Assembly (NCBI GenBank): GCA_002812745.2
Contig: NCSJ02000106.1
Coordinates: forward strand, 1-64,000
DNA from: Scytalidium lignicola
Taxonomy: Eukaryota; Ascomycota; Leotiomycetes
Direction of reading: 5' to 3'
Length of the DNA stretch: 64,000 nucleotides
The stretch's first letter is position 1; every line of letters begins with the position of its first letter. The translations under genes were made by a program, and so were the position numbers. The notes beneath the pieces are model-generated. The model was not told the origin of the DNA and did not search any database. It worked only from the letters and a program-made list of their open reading frames with translations. Positions 1-12,435 of this stretch are shown in pieces.

Positions 1-258
1 GGAATTACAAATCTAACTGATTTTATGATTAAAGGAAAGTTATCTAACATTTTGAAACAGTTGTTAAATATGAATAAAGTGTAATTGGAAGTAGTAAAAT
101 GAGTAGAATATAACAATGTAAATAGTAGAACAGAGAATTGTACAAAGGAAGGATTTAGAGCTATTCCCAACTAGGCAATTAACATGCAATTAGGAAAACT
201 CTACAAATTTGAGCATTTTGGGAACTATAGTATACAATCATTTTTAAAGTAGTTCTAA

Positions 259-450
259 TGTTAATAGAATAGTAGTTATATACACATGATATTTACATGC
301 CTCTATAAGCTAGTCCTAATTAGGCAATGAGAATGAGCAAAGCTTTTACAACTTCGCTTTCTTACCTTTAATCGTATAATAACCATAGAATAACACAATA
401 GTATATTATGTATATTATATACTGTACTATGTATTACAAGTAAACTAACA
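259..450 (-). repeat. RIP-decayed LTR, same family as 17342-17540
   Basis: Read on the minus strand this segment starts TGTTAG and ends TTAACA. It aligns along its whole length with the cleaner LTR at 17342-17540; the conserved core is the hairpin-like GAAGC..GCTTC region and the flanking CTAGTCCT..TTAGG block. Differences are almost all transitions that raise AT. The flanking pentamers (254-258 tctaa, 451-455 ataag) do not match, so it is not a simple solo LTR. It lies just downstream, in minus orientation, of the chromodomain at about 740-900, so it fits best as the 3' LTR of that element. Confidence 0.75.
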
Positions 451-739
451 ATAAGATTATCTTAATTATAAGAAGAAAAAGACAATTAACAAACTACTTT
501 GATTATAACAATAAAAGAAATTCCTTCAAAAGTATACTATTAAAATAATTTGTTATAATCTTCAAATTATAAACAAATTAAACACTGTTAAAGAGAAAAA
601 GTATAAGGAAATGAAAGTTTTATAAAGGAGATTAATATTATAAACATTAAGCTTTCTTATAATAACCTTGTTTAACTAGATCCTTCTTAAAATGTTAAAC
701 TTTTAATTTTCAAGTTTAATTTTTAAGAATTAAATCAAC

Positions 740-3320
740 TTTTTAATTCTTTCTCTTATAATCTTTATGCTTCTTATAACAGTTAATAAGATTCTCTAAT
801 AATTCTTACAAGTTTTCTGATTTTAAATAATCTAACCATTTTACCAGATATTACAATTTATTATAATATTATTTGTAATCTAATATTTTTATTTTATTTT
901 ATTCTTCTTCTAAGTTTATTTTAATATTTACATTTAACATTAATAATGCATTTTCAAGTGTTAGTTTTAATAATAATATGTGGAAAACTAAGTATATCTT
1001 CTANTTTTTTAAATAATTCTAAATAAAAAGATAACTTATTATATTTTTCTTTAATTTTAAATAGTTTTAATTTCTTATAATCTAACTTGTCATTTAATCT
1101 TGTTATCTTAATATTTTTTTATAAAAGGTAAACTTTATCCTTTTTCTTTAATATAAGGTTTATATTATATCTTTTGTTATAATAATGTATATTCCTCTAC
1201 TTTGCAAATTCGATATTAACCTTAAGTTACTTTTGAATTTCTTGAATATTCTTTACTCTTTCTTCTACTGTCTTACTAACATTTTAAAGCTTTTTTTATA
1301 ATATAATTTATACTTAGCTTATATTTGTAAATTGTATAGAATAATATAACTTTAATAATTTCACTTTTTGAACTATTATATACTAATTATATTAATAATA
1401 ACAATCTTACTTAATTGTCTTGCTTATAGTTAATATAANTAATATAGATATATTTTAACTATAACATTAACTTACTTTATTTGTCTATCTGTTTAAGAGT
1501 AAAAAGCTATTAATAGCTTTTACTTCAATGTAAACAGTTTATCCTTATTTGATATTATTTCTTTTAAGAGTTTATAACTTGTTAATATATATTTAAAAAA
1601 TACTTTTATAAAATCTTCTACTATTTATAACTCTTTAAATAACAATATCAATGTAAACTTCATTAGTCTATCAACTATTATTAGTGTTATATCATATTAA
1701 TTAGTATTAAAGCTTTTCTACTCTGTTTATAATAATAAAAGCTTAATAATAAAGTCTTAAAATATAAACTACTATAATTGTTCAAGTGTTTCTAACAATT
1801 ATAATCATTTATATAATAACTTATGTTAATTCTTATTTTTATTATAAATATTATATTCTTTAATAACTTTATTAACAACTTATTTTAATTTATAAATATA
1901 AAATTCCTATTAAATCCTATTCTTTGTTTTGTTTATTCTTTAGTATTTATATACTAATAACTTATGTTATTCTTTAACAAATTCTTTAATTAAAACATTT
2001 AATATAACTAACTTACTATTATAAATTTAAATACTAAAATTATAGAATTCTTATTCTTAACTTCTCCTTTTATCATAATAACTTGTNAAAAAAGTTATTA
2101 TATAATTTTTCATTTTCTTTTTTAGTCTTCTTCNTTTTACTGCNTTTTTAGATCTTTTATAACTATTCCTTGTTTATAAGTTATAATATCTTGTTAACTT
2201 ATACATGTTAAAATATTAAGTCTTAATCTTCTTCTTTTAAAATAGCCTTTAATTCATATATATTATTTCTTATAAATTCTAGTTTTCTATTCAGAGCATT
2301 TACTTTAATATTCTTNAAATTTTTTAATATAATATATATAAAAATTGTAATCTGTTAATAATTCTACTTATCTTACTTATTGCTTGTTTAACTTCTTTAT
2401 TATAGTAAAGTAGATTAAGTTCTTATAATTTATTAAAACTTCTACTTTATATTTAGCTTTTACAAGGTAAACTTACCATTTCTTAAATAAGTTTACAATA
2501 GTTAACAATTCCTTATTATATATTTTGTAATTTAACTTAGTTAGAATCAACTTCTTAAAATAAAATACTATTAATTTTCATTTTATCTTATTATTCTGTT
2601 AATTAAACATTACTTTAAGTATATAGTTTAATATATTTATTTTTACTCAAAATGGTTTTTCTAAGTTAAACTATACTAATACTTAGTCTTCAAAAGTATT
2701 TTTTAACTTTTGAAAAGCTTCTTGTCTTTCTTAGTTTTATATGAATAATTTATTCTTTTTAATTAAAAATGTTAATAATCTTATTATCTTTGTATAGTCT
2801 ATAATATACTGTTTATAATAATTTGTTAATCTTNAAAAAAAACTATATATCCTTAATATTCTTTGGTTTAGCCTATTCTTTAATTGTTCTAATTTTTTCT
2901 AAGTTTATCTTGAATCTGTTAATAATAACAATTTCTCTTAAGAATTTAATTTCTTTAATATAAAATTCATACTTAATTAGTTTGTAATCTATTCTTTTTT
3001 TAAGTAATACTTTTAAAACTTACTTAATATATCTTTTATATTCCTTTTCAGTTTTTAAGTATATTAAAATGTTATTTAAGTATACTATTATAAATTTATT
3101 TAGAAATTTTTTAATAATCTTATTGTTAATTGTTTTTATAATAGTTAAAGTGTTAATAAGCTTAAATAGCATAATTAAACTCTTAAACAGTTTGTATTTT
3201 ATTTGTATAACTGTCTTCTATTCTTTATCTTTCTTCATCCTGACTAAATTAAAACCTACTTAGAAATTTAACTTGGTAAAGATTACAACTCTTATTAGCT
3301 TGTCTTTAATAACTGATATT
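740..3320 (-). mobile_element. Ty3/gypsy chromovirus pol remnant, RIP-destroyed
   Basis: Reading the minus strand through stop codons gives recognisable pol in the right order. At about 3290-3120 there is the reverse-transcriptase start (IFTKLNF, VGFNLVRMKK, then MLFKLINTLTIIK for the usual MPFGLTNAPATFQ). At 3088-3024 comes the catalytic block VYLNNILIYLK, where the family has VYLDDILIYSK; the D-to-N change is what RIP produces. At 2990-2650 follow the FLGF/PLTNLTKK-type connection and the start of RNase H. At about 1250-930 is the integrase C-terminal GDKVYL..KLDYKKLGPF..HISLLEPAPEN-like region. At about 900-740 is a chromodomain (YLVKWLDYLKSENL..LLENLINCYKK). Gag and protease should lie at about 3400-5900 but I cannot read them. 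The element is dead. Confidence 0.85.
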
Positions 3321-5924
3321 AAAGACAATAAATACTAATTTAACATTGTTCTTATATTAATTCTTTTATAATCTCCACAAAGCTTTCTTTAAAAGTTTCC
3401 TAGTTTAAACACAAATATTAAAAGCATTTTATACAATAATTACAATTCTCTTATAAATCCTTTAACTACTATATTGTTTAACTATTCTTTTATAATCTTA
3501 TTTTGTACTAGATTAATAAAATATATAAGTTTGAAAAGTAATTTAAATCCTTCTTTTAAGAGTATTTTATAATCTTATTCTTTATATTCTAATAACATTA
3601 CATCTTTAAATTGTTTTATAAATAATTCTTCAAATTCTTTATACTATTCTAATATCTAAAAGTGTAAAGTTAAAGCTCTTCTTGAGTTTTCGTTATTACT
3701 TGTTATAATGTTATACACTTTTACAGATTTTAAACTATTTACCTTATTATACTAATATCTTATAAACCTGATTTTATGAATAGCTTAATCTACTTCAAGA
3801 TTATAATTTTTCATTTATAATAACCTTAAGATTATATTATACTTTCTAATATTAATAATATTAAACTTGATTATTTCCTTATAACCTTCTATGATTATAA
3901 TATATAACTTAATCTTAAACATTATAACTTCTTCTAACATTATTCTATTGACTATTCTGATTAAATATCCTATTAACTTGACTGTAATGTAAATTCTTAA
4001 TGATTTTACTACTTATATAAATATTAAATTTATACTACTCTTAAAGTTGATTATAACTTTTATATTCTTATAATAAGTAATTCTTACAAAGTTAACTATT
4101 TTACAGAAAAGTCTTTCTCCTTGTATATTATTAACTTTTGCTAAATTTTAACTTTGTCTAACATTATATTCTTTAATATAATTAATAACTTTAATCTTTT
4201 CTTTAAAATATTCTTTGTCAAACTAGTAAACCTTCTTTAATTTATGCTCTTATTGTTCTTGCCTTTCTTCAAAGAACACTTTAAGTATATTGTTTACCTC
4301 TTAAGCTTAACTTATAACTATGATAATTTCTCTAAATACTACTTAATAGTCTGTTATTATTAGTAGTCTTGGAAATTACTTTAGTATTTAAATAGTACTT
4401 CTTATTTTCAGTATGTTTAATATTATTATCCTAAGTTCTTATAATAATCTGACTTTTACCTTTACTAATATTCTTATCCTATACATAAGTTTTAGAACAA
4501 ATAATAATTTTTATCATATTTGTTCAGTTTTAACAATTTTCTAATATTGTCTTTATTAAGTTTCTTCAGAGTTTAAGTTATATAAAATTATTTTCTTTCT
4601 AGCTTAAGGTTTATTAAGAATATTATATAGAAAATGTAANTTTTTTTAACCTTAAATCTTCTAACTACATATAAATTCCTCTTTCTTCTAATTTTTCCTT
4701 TATTAATCTTCTCTTATTAATTAGATTTACTTTAACTACTATAACTTTCCTTCCNTTTTTTAAAGGTTTTACCCTTTTAATATAATAATATTATATATTC
4801 TAATGGTTTATACTAATAACAAAACTTTTTTATTCTTTTACTTCTTTATCTTTTTTAATAAAAGTTTCTTCTTTTGTAAATACTCTTTTTTTGACAATAT
4901 CCAAATCTATTAAATCTTTATAATCTGTTAATGTTATTCTTTTTGACTTCTTCTAGCTTATTCTTCTTGTAGAAAATCCTTTCCTATTAAGTTTTCTTTT
5001 NAAAAAGAGCGTTGTCTTAAATAATAGACTTTTCAATTATAATGTCCAGAATGTTTAGTTATTTACCCTTGACTATCTTATCCTTAATTAACTCTTTTAA
5101 GCTTTAATAGTATATAATTATATATGTTAAATCATTTTATGTTATTTTACTTATATACCATTTATATTCTATAATATAATTAATTGTTAAAGTCTTTTGT
5201 TTTAATCTTTATAAATATCTTTCTACTTAGTATACTTTATCTATATTCTTAAAGACTTTACTGATTTCTTTTTCAAATTTGTCTTAAGTATTAAAGATTT
5301 TTATTATTTGTAAAAAGATTTTTTGTTTATTATTAATTTAATGTTTAAAGTAATTCTTTAAAAATACTTTAATCTAACTAAATGTAAATTCTCTTAAGAA
5401 TATTATAACTTATAATACTTAGTGNTTTTTTATCATTAAACTTCCTGTTATTAAAGGTAATGTATATTTTACATTAAATTNAAAAAAAGTTATAATTTAA
5501 ACTTAATCTTGTTGAACTTATCTAATAATACTACTTTTAGTATTTAAGTTTTTAGTTTTCTTACTTTTGTTTTTACTAACTTTTCCTTAAATAAGAGGTT
5601 AATTTCTTTTATCTTTACTATAAGTATTAATCTTGTATCCATAGTTAACATAATCATTTGTAACTTTATAAGTGTTATATAAAGTAATGCTTAAAGTATA
5701 ATATATCTTGTATACTTGTTAATAAAGTATTTAAATATTCACCTTATATAAATATTATATTATTTACTTAAAAGCTTATATACAAATGTAAAGTTATAAA
5801 CATTAGTTAAATTATTATTAGAAGATCTTTTTATAAGATATTCAATTTAAATTAAGTATAAAGCTTTATTTAATTAAGAAAACTATTTACTTATATAGAC
5901 TTTTATACTTCTTAGAGTTAGAAG

Positions 5925-6064
5925 CCTTTGATAACTCTTGGCTTTTAGCTCCTGGATCCATCACGTGACCTGTCATGTGACTTCTTNCCCCCCTTCTATT
6001 CAGGGGTTCTCTGTGTAACCAGTGTTATTGAGCTTTAAGCCTCTGAATAGAAAAGTTGTGACAA
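5925..6064. repeat. less AT-rich islet with inverted repeat
   Basis: About 140 bp of near-normal composition stand inside the AT-rich block. They contain a CACGTG site (5962-5967) and an inverted repeat: TTCTATTCAGGGG at 5994-6006 pairs with CCTCTGAATAGAA at 6040-6052. On the minus strand the segment begins TGTCACAAC at 6064 and runs into TATA-like TATAAAAGTCTATATAAG, which would suit an LTR promoter. I could not find a partner copy in the window, so LTR, MITE or a spared host fragment all remain possible. Confidence 0.4.
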
Positions 6065-7815
6065 TTAATCAAGAAGTAAGAATGAAGAATAAACTTTAAT
6101 AGTATTATTATAGAAGACATATAAGAATTTTTAACTATTAAAGTTTACGAATATTATATTAGCAAACAAAATAATGTAAACTTTTAAATTTTGTTTTAAA
6201 AGGATTTTAAAGACTTTATAATCAATACTTTTAAGCTTATTCCTCAGAAAGAAGTATAAAAACTATATAATTATTTTTGTTGTAATAATATACAAATAAT
6301 ATATAATAACAAAAACATTATAATTGTTTAAACACTTGTAAATGTTATATAAGAGGAAGAATAACATTTATAGAACAAAGAAGACTTTTAATATACTCTT
6401 CTAAACCTTTAAAAAGGACTTATTATATTTGTAGTTATCAAACTCTTTATAAATGCTTTATTTATAAATACTTAAGTTAGTTTCAAAGTTTTTAGTTTAA
6501 TATATACAAGTTAGAAATCGAACACTTTTATAATCTTTTAAAGCAATTATTAATAGCTTTATAAATTATAATAAGTTTACAACTTTAACTGTAAATTTAA
6601 CTTGTTATTATCACTTTCAACTTGACTTGTATATATAAAACAAGTTTTTAATATTATTAAAATGTACATAAAAGACTAGAAGTATAATAAAGTAATTAGT
6701 AATTTTGAATATAAGTTGATAATCTTCAAGAACTATTATAAACAAATAAAATTGTTAGAAAAATTTTATATTAAAATATTCTTTATTATATTAACAAAAC
6801 TAGTAAAAAACTATTTAATTATTAATAACTTTGCTAAATGTACATTTGTAAAAGCATATACTCATTTATACAACTTTTACGAAGAACTTATATATTATTG
6901 TCGAATTTATACTGAATAAGAAAGTATAATATTAACTTTAATTATAGTTAAAAACTTTAAGAAAATAATACTTAAAAATATACAATTACTTATTAACAAA
7001 TTTTAAAAACTTTAATATAACTTTTAACTAGCTTATAAAATAACTAATATTCTTTATAAGAAGTTAATTACTATTTGTTAAAAATCTTTAACATGTAAAT
7101 ATACTATTTTAAACTTACTAGAAAACTTAGAACAATTTATTAATAAGTTTTACTTGTTTATTATATTATACAAAAAANAGAAAAAAAAACAAGAACAAAA
7201 TAATAAAACTTACTTTACAAATTGTTATTATTATACTAATTGCAAAATAAGTTAACAATTTAATTTGCAAAACTTTAAATATATTATTTTACACTTTTAA
7301 ATATGAAGAAAATACTTTATATATAAAAGAGAAGAATATTAATCATAAAAATACTTGTAAGAAGAGCAAAATTCAGAGAAAACATATTTTAAAGCTAAAA
7401 ATATAAGTAAATTTAACTTTAACGTTTATAATTTTAAATAACATTTTAACAAACAGTTTAAATAATACATTACTGATTATAAAAGAAGTAACTCTAAAAA
7501 AGATAAGTTAAGTTTTATTTTCAAGATTTTATTTACTTATAACAATTTCGAAATAGACTTTAAAGAACTTGACTAACTTAAAATCATATCTTTTACTATA
7601 ATTATATTCTTTATTTCATGTAAAAGTTTTTTAGTAAAATTAACTACATTAATTATTACAGAATTAGCTAATAATGCTTTTTTATACTAATTAACAACTG
7701 AAGTGTTAACAACTGAGAATTACCTTTAAAAANCTTAATCTAAAAACTTTTACAGTAATTATAATAGAAGTATACAGTACAAAGAGCTTAGCAAAGTATA
7801 ATTCAAAATAATTTC
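6065..7815. repeat. AT-rich block, unresolved transposon debris
   Basis: No gene and no confident transposon domain. On the plus strand the 6830-6915 region reads CTFVKAYTHLYNFYEEL, faintly like the FVRAWT..HFG segment of fungal Mutator-like transposases, and 7215-7260 is Cys/Tyr-rich like a decayed zinc knuckle. Both are too degraded to assign. Confidence 0.35.
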
Positions 7816-9033
7816 ATAGAATTGGCCTTTAGCTTTAGCTCCGCGCAACAGCACACCAAACTTCATGCGAGAAAAGAAAAGGCGACTTGGCTCTCTCAAC
7901 ATGGATCAATTTACATCAATCGGAACATTTCCCACACTGATTAGTTTTCCAACAACATTAGGTATTGAATGAATAGATTTGACCGTGGTGATTAGAGGCT
8001 TAAATATCATAGAAAGGAGTTATCGGAATGGCACAAAAAAAATACGATTCAATGTTAGCTTTTAAAAAANTGTTTCAGTCCCCGTTAAGGGTGTAAGCAT
8101 AATAGCATATGCTCGCTCCTGCTTAAATCCGTTGTTCCCCTCTCATAATAGAATCTGATTATTCCGGGGCAGCTTCAATGGTTGTGATGCGGTCTGATGT
8201 ATGAAGTTATGCTCTCAGACGTACGGTATTATCGACATGGAGTTTGCGGAGTTTAGGAATAGTGAACTAATTTGGCTTTCCCTAAGACGCCGTCTTGGCC
8301 TTCAGTTAGACTTCTTTGGGGGAGCCCCACCCTGGGCCTGGGACTTGCTCTCATAATTATCATGACAATAGGCCACGAACCAATTAAAGGAGATTACACG
8401 ACCTACCTTTCCTTGGAGAAAGAGAGGCCTTGTTTCATATGGCCTGCCGTTTCTCGAACTTGTCGTGACGCATGTCCAGAGACTTGGGAAACAGCGGGTA
8501 TTTGCCTTGGTTTCTGGGTCACTTGAGGAAAACACAAACTGCCTTTGGAGACTTGAACAAGTGTTGGGACCAAAGTTGGTGGGCAGTCGTGTTGGATTTC
8601 CCGGCCACACACTATGGGATCAGGTTCTAGCTTTGGCAAAGCAAATGTAAGTTTTAAAACAGTCATGGAATCGTATGAATTCGGTTCATCTATCTAAACA
8701 GAGATGAAAGTGGTGCTGATCTCGTTGTGACACTTGGTACGCTATGATTATCGCATTCTGTTTCAATGGTAGCTCGCTGAACGCTAATACCATGAAATAG
8801 GCGGAGGCTCTATCACCGACGGGGTGAAACTTGCTACTTTTCCCCTTGCTAATAACATCTACGATCTCCAAAGCCTCGACGTTATGAGTGCAAAACTGAA
8901 AGCCGCCATGCAACACGATATCGACTACAAGTACTCAAAGGATCCACCAGGTGTCAATGCGCCAACATTTACAATGATTAACGTGCCCACAACGTTGTCG
9001 GCAGGAGAGTTTTCGCCTTATGCTGGAGGCATA

Positions 9034-9204
9034 CGGAGGTACAGCGGTTAAGTATTTGCGCAGCACTAGTAAGGGGGTGGCCATTGTGGAACCCCCTATT
9101 CCATATTGGGCAGTAATCTTACAACACCACTTTCTACGCGTCTACATTGTTTACCTATGATTTTACTACTATAATCAATGTTTGGTTTTTGATTTTGATG
9201 TTAT
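9034..9204. repeat. left terminal inverted repeat of the Tc1 element
   Basis: About 171 bp matching the reverse complement of 10318-10487 with about one indel (in the G run) and one substitution (TATAATC versus TACAATC). Such long TIRs are unusual for Tc1 elements, and the near identity implies recent insertion or protection from divergence compared with the heavily mutated interior. Confidence 0.93.
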
Positions 9205-10313
9205 GGATCTAGAACTTTTTTTNAAATCCAATTCCAGCTCCAATTCCAGCTCCAACTCCAGCTCCAACTCCAGCTTCAACTTTACTTAAAAGGGCAAAAT
9301 TAAATGACCTTACCCGAGATCAAAGACGTGATATACAATTATTACATAATATTGGCTGGTCTTACTCTCAAATCCAACAATATACACATCATACTATTAG
9401 CCAAATAGCTTATACTTGCAGAGCAATTCGATTAACCCCTCAAAAACGTCATGGCAGACCTCCTACACTTACACAAGCTTAAGTTGAAGAGCTTGTTAAG
9501 TTTGTATGTGCTTCTGTTACTAATAGACGAATGTCTTTTGCACAACTGGCTAAAGTGATGGATTTTGAAGTTAAAAAGGATGCTATTCGAACAGCTCTTT
9601 TAAGGGAAGGATTTCATAGAAAGCTAGCTATGAGGAAACCTCTGATCACAGAGAAAAATAGACAACATCGATTACAATAAGCCCTTGAACATATCAATTA
9701 AACTATAGCACAATGGTTTGAGATATTATGGACTGATGAGACTTAGATAACTGGTGGAAGGTATATGTGTACATAGGTTACACGTAGACTTGGAGAAGAA
9801 TAAGATCCTACTTGTATAGTAGAAAGACATCAAAGGAAAAAAGGATGGATGTTTTGGGGTTGTTTTCATGGATTTACACAAAAGCTAGGAATATTCTAGG
9901 AGAAGGATTGGGGTTCTATTAATAAGGATACGTATCAAGCACATACAGTGCTTATTATTCATGGTTATATTAAGTTAATAAAAGAGCAAGGTATATCTTT
10001 AGTTCTTATGCAAGATGGAGCTCCTGGGCATGCTGCAGTTGATACATAACAAGATTTAAGGGATAGAGGGATTATAGTAATATTCTGGCCTTCATTCTCT
10101 CCAGATTTGAACCTTATAGAAAGAGTATGGCATATTATGAAGAATTATCTACAAGATAATTACCCTGAAACTATGGGATATGATGCTTTAAGAACAGCTG
10201 TCAAAGATGCATGGGAAAATGTTGGAAAGCATGAATTTGAAGAATTAATTAGTAGTATGCCAGCTTGTTGTCAAGCTGTAATTGACGCAAATGGGTTATT
10301 TACACAATATTAA
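9203..10313 (+). pseudogene. Tc1 transposase, RIP-like stops
   Basis: Start ATG 9203, if the N at 9223 (after a T run) is ignored. It opens with a small Pro-rich repeat (PIPAPIPAPTPAPTPAS, from CCAACTCCAGCT-type 12-mers at about 9229-9282). Then follow a helix-turn-helix region (LTRDQRRDIQLLHNIGWSY and TPQKRHGRPPT), WTDET (first D), MQDGAPGHAA (second D) and SPDLNLIERVWHIMK (E). Exactly 34 residues separate the second D from the E, so it is a DD34E Tc1 enzyme. Roughly eight TAA/TAG stops lie where CAA, CAG or TGG would be expected, the pattern left by RIP. The last 68 residues are open to the stop at 10311-10313. Confidence 0.9.
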
Positions 10314-10317
10314 ATTT

Positions 10318-10487
10318 ATAACATCAAAATCAAAAACCAAACATTGATTGTAGTAGTAAAATCATAGGTAAACAATGTAGACGCGTAGAAAGTGGTGTTG
10401 TAAGATTACTGCCCAATATGGAATAGGGGGTTCCACAATGGCCACCCCCTACTAGTGCTGCGCAAATACTTAACCGCTGTACCTCCG
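10318..10487. repeat. right terminal inverted repeat of the Tc1 element
   Basis: Reverse complement of the left TIR at 9034-9204; it ends CCGCTGTACCTCCG immediately before the TA at 10488-10489. Confidence 0.93.
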
Positions 10488-11321
10488 TAGACCCCACGGA
10501 TGGCGTGAAGAAGATATTCATATTACAGAGTTTGTTCGCTGACGTAGTCATATTAGATCCTGATCTAGCTCAAAATTCGCCGGAATGGGTGTGGATGAGT
10601 TCTGGCGTTCGTTCGATAAACCACTGTGTCGAATTGCTAGGTAGCCTGAGCACCATTGATCCCGAGACAAAAGAAAGAGAGGCCTAGTTTTGGTGGCTAG
10701 TAACCTTTTAAAGTTGAGGAAGAATCCTAAGGATAAAGAAGCACGACTTAAGACCCAACTAGGCTCAAATTATGCAATGGATGGTATCTATCTTGCTTAT
10801 CTTATTGAGTGAGATGCGCAGATTTCTAAAACTAATATCAGGCCTATGTCGAGGTATACATCTTGGAGCATCATACGCTCTCGGGCATCAACTTGGAACC
10901 ATGAACGTGGCACATGGTACCTCTTCCTGTGATGCCCGAACATGGTTAGTGAATTCATACTGATGTCGTCCTCTACATAGGAGTCACATCTTGCGTACTC
11001 TCTCCGGCTGTTATGAAATACAATGCTAGAGTCAACGCAGAACACCAACAACACGCATTCGATGCTCTATGGTCAGATGAGTATATCCGCGAAACGTTGT
11101 CAAAGCGCAACCTTACGTCCGAAAACGATCTGGGCGACTTACTTGATGGCTTATTCCGTGAGTACGGAATGCCAAGGTCCTTAAAAGAAGTTGGCGTTGA
11201 AGGTGAAGAGAAATTAAACATTTTGGCGGTCAAAAGCCTGGAAGATCCCTGGTGTCGGACAAATCCTATTCCTCTGATCACTTCGGAGCAAGTTCTAGAG
11301 ATCTTGAGAATGGTAGAATAA

Positions 11322-12435
11322 TACGAGCATGCAGCATTGACGTCAAAGCATTCTTTTCTCACTCACCCACTTGACTCGGTCAAGGCTGCCATTGCACAGT
11401 GTTTGGAATACGCACCTATTCAAGCCATCCTGGTCATATTCTTATAGTTGCACGGTTGTCGATGTGCCGCATTCGAAATCCAAGCTACAAATATGATAGA
11501 GGAAATAAACTATTGGAACTTCGATGGATAGTTTGTATATTTTGTAGTTAACGAGATATCTACTATTGGATAGGTAATCACTGCATTCTGAGTTAGGCCT
11601 CAACAAAGTAGACACGGTCTTCCAAGTCTGGCGCATCAGGCAAGAATGCCATAGCACATGGCACGCGAGTGACCCTTGAGCATCTAGAGGAGAATTGTAT
11701 GGATATTATATGCAGTCTTGTATGAGATACTACGTGGGGGGCTAAATATGAGGCTGTGAAGACATTGTTGCTTAGTCATGGGCGCCATTGATCGGATACA
11801 TAGCCAGAATGCGATGTATTGCGAAATAATGTGATGACAATGTAGACAACGCTGAAATTCATGCCTCCTCTAGTATATATTGTAGAATCTGATAGAATTT
11901 CTAAATAATTACTGCAATCGAAAATCAATCAATAATGACTATGTGATTCATCGACTATTTAAAGTCCCTGTTGGAAAGAAGACGAAACATCCGTAGAGAA
12001 AGATCATGATGAATCCGAGAAGGCGACTTGGCAAGGCCACAAGTTATGAGTCGTTTCTCAGTATCGGCATTTAATAATTAACTCTTACGGATTCTGAATC
12101 CTCCGCACTCATAATAGTCACATATGTGCATGGGAAACTACAAGTGGGACTTGAAATGCATCGCGTCACGAGTTCAGCACCTAATTATGCGAGATTGTAG
12201 ATGATATCAAGAGCCTAGTTCGTCAATCTCTAGGTTTGTGAATGCGATAGTATCAAATTTTCTGCAAAGCTTTGTATATATGTGGTAAAAAGTACCGAAC
12301 TCTAGTGTTAGCATTATCGTACTACTATCTTTCCAGCACGATCCAGCTTATTGACCTCGACTTCTACCACTTACATGACTTGCACTGGTTAGTCAACCAC
12401 CAACGTCAGTAAATTAAACGACCTTATAATTGGCA
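11322..12435. other. spacer between two pseudogenes
   Basis: About 1.1 kb of normal composition. I see no coherent protein on either strand; the longest frame (11442-11657, minus) shows no family features. The final 150 bp before the SDR start hold pyrimidine stretches that could be an old promoter. Confidence 0.5.

Larger units (their letters stand above)
1..7815. repeat. RIP-degraded AT-rich block
   Basis: Almost the whole stretch is A and T, with stop codons in every frame and no usable gene. What remains legible is transposon-derived: a minus-strand Ty3/gypsy pol (740-3320), a decayed LTR (259-450) and a less AT-rich islet (about 5925-6064). The change from a known LTR copy to its decayed twin consists of C-to-T and G-to-A transitions, as expected of repeat-induced point mutation in Pezizomycotina. 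The short frames here (for example 3069-3263 and 6716-6919) are by-products of low GC. The edge near 7815 is abrupt; normal composition begins within a few tens of bases. Confidence 0.9.
9034..10487 (+). mobile_element. Tc1/mariner (Tc1, DD34E) element with long TIRs
   Basis: The ends are CGGAGGTACAGCGG.. and ..CCGCTGTACCTCCG, directly flanked by TA at 9032-9033 and 10488-10489, the target duplication expected for this superfamily. The element is 1,454 bp and carries one transposase frame. It sits inside the alcohol dehydrogenase, and precise loss of the element plus one TA would rejoin the host frame. The transposase has many stops, so the copy cannot move itself. Confidence 0.95.
8372..11321 (+). 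pseudogene. iron-containing alcohol dehydrogenase (maleylacetate reductase-like), split by a Tc1 element
   Basis: This family reduces maleylacetate or oxidises hydroxy acids in aromatic-compound catabolism. The N-terminal part reads GLVSYGLPF (about 8430), then HVQRLGKQRVFALVSGSL and VGSRVGFPGHTLWDQVLALAKQ. Two introns with good sites (8647-8701, 8737-8800) restore ADLVVTLGGGSITDGVKLA, the nucleotide-binding segment. The frame runs to SAGEFSPYAGG at 9031, where a transposon sits at a TA; across it the frame resumes exactly with DPTDGVKKIF and VILDPDLAQNSPEWVWMSSG. A frameshift near 10683 and an irregular junction near 10812-10845 precede HLGASYALGHQLG, an intron 10917-10980, and GVTSCVLSPAVMKYNARVNA; the end is WCRTNPIPL..LEILRMVE. 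Metal-ligand histidines (GHQLG, AHG) are present. There is no in-frame ATG upstream of 8372 (TAG at 8369). Confidence 0.9.

Noticed and set aside
259..450. Independent solo LTR
   Set aside because: Flanking pentamers do not match, unlike those of 17342-17540.
3069..3263. 64-residue hydrophobic frame on the plus strand
   Set aside because: It is the antisense of the decayed gypsy reverse transcriptase; low GC alone makes such Leu/Ile-rich frames.
5860..6064. 5' LTR of the chromovirus
   Set aside because: It does not resemble the LTR at 259-450, and I found no second copy; ownership is unresolved.
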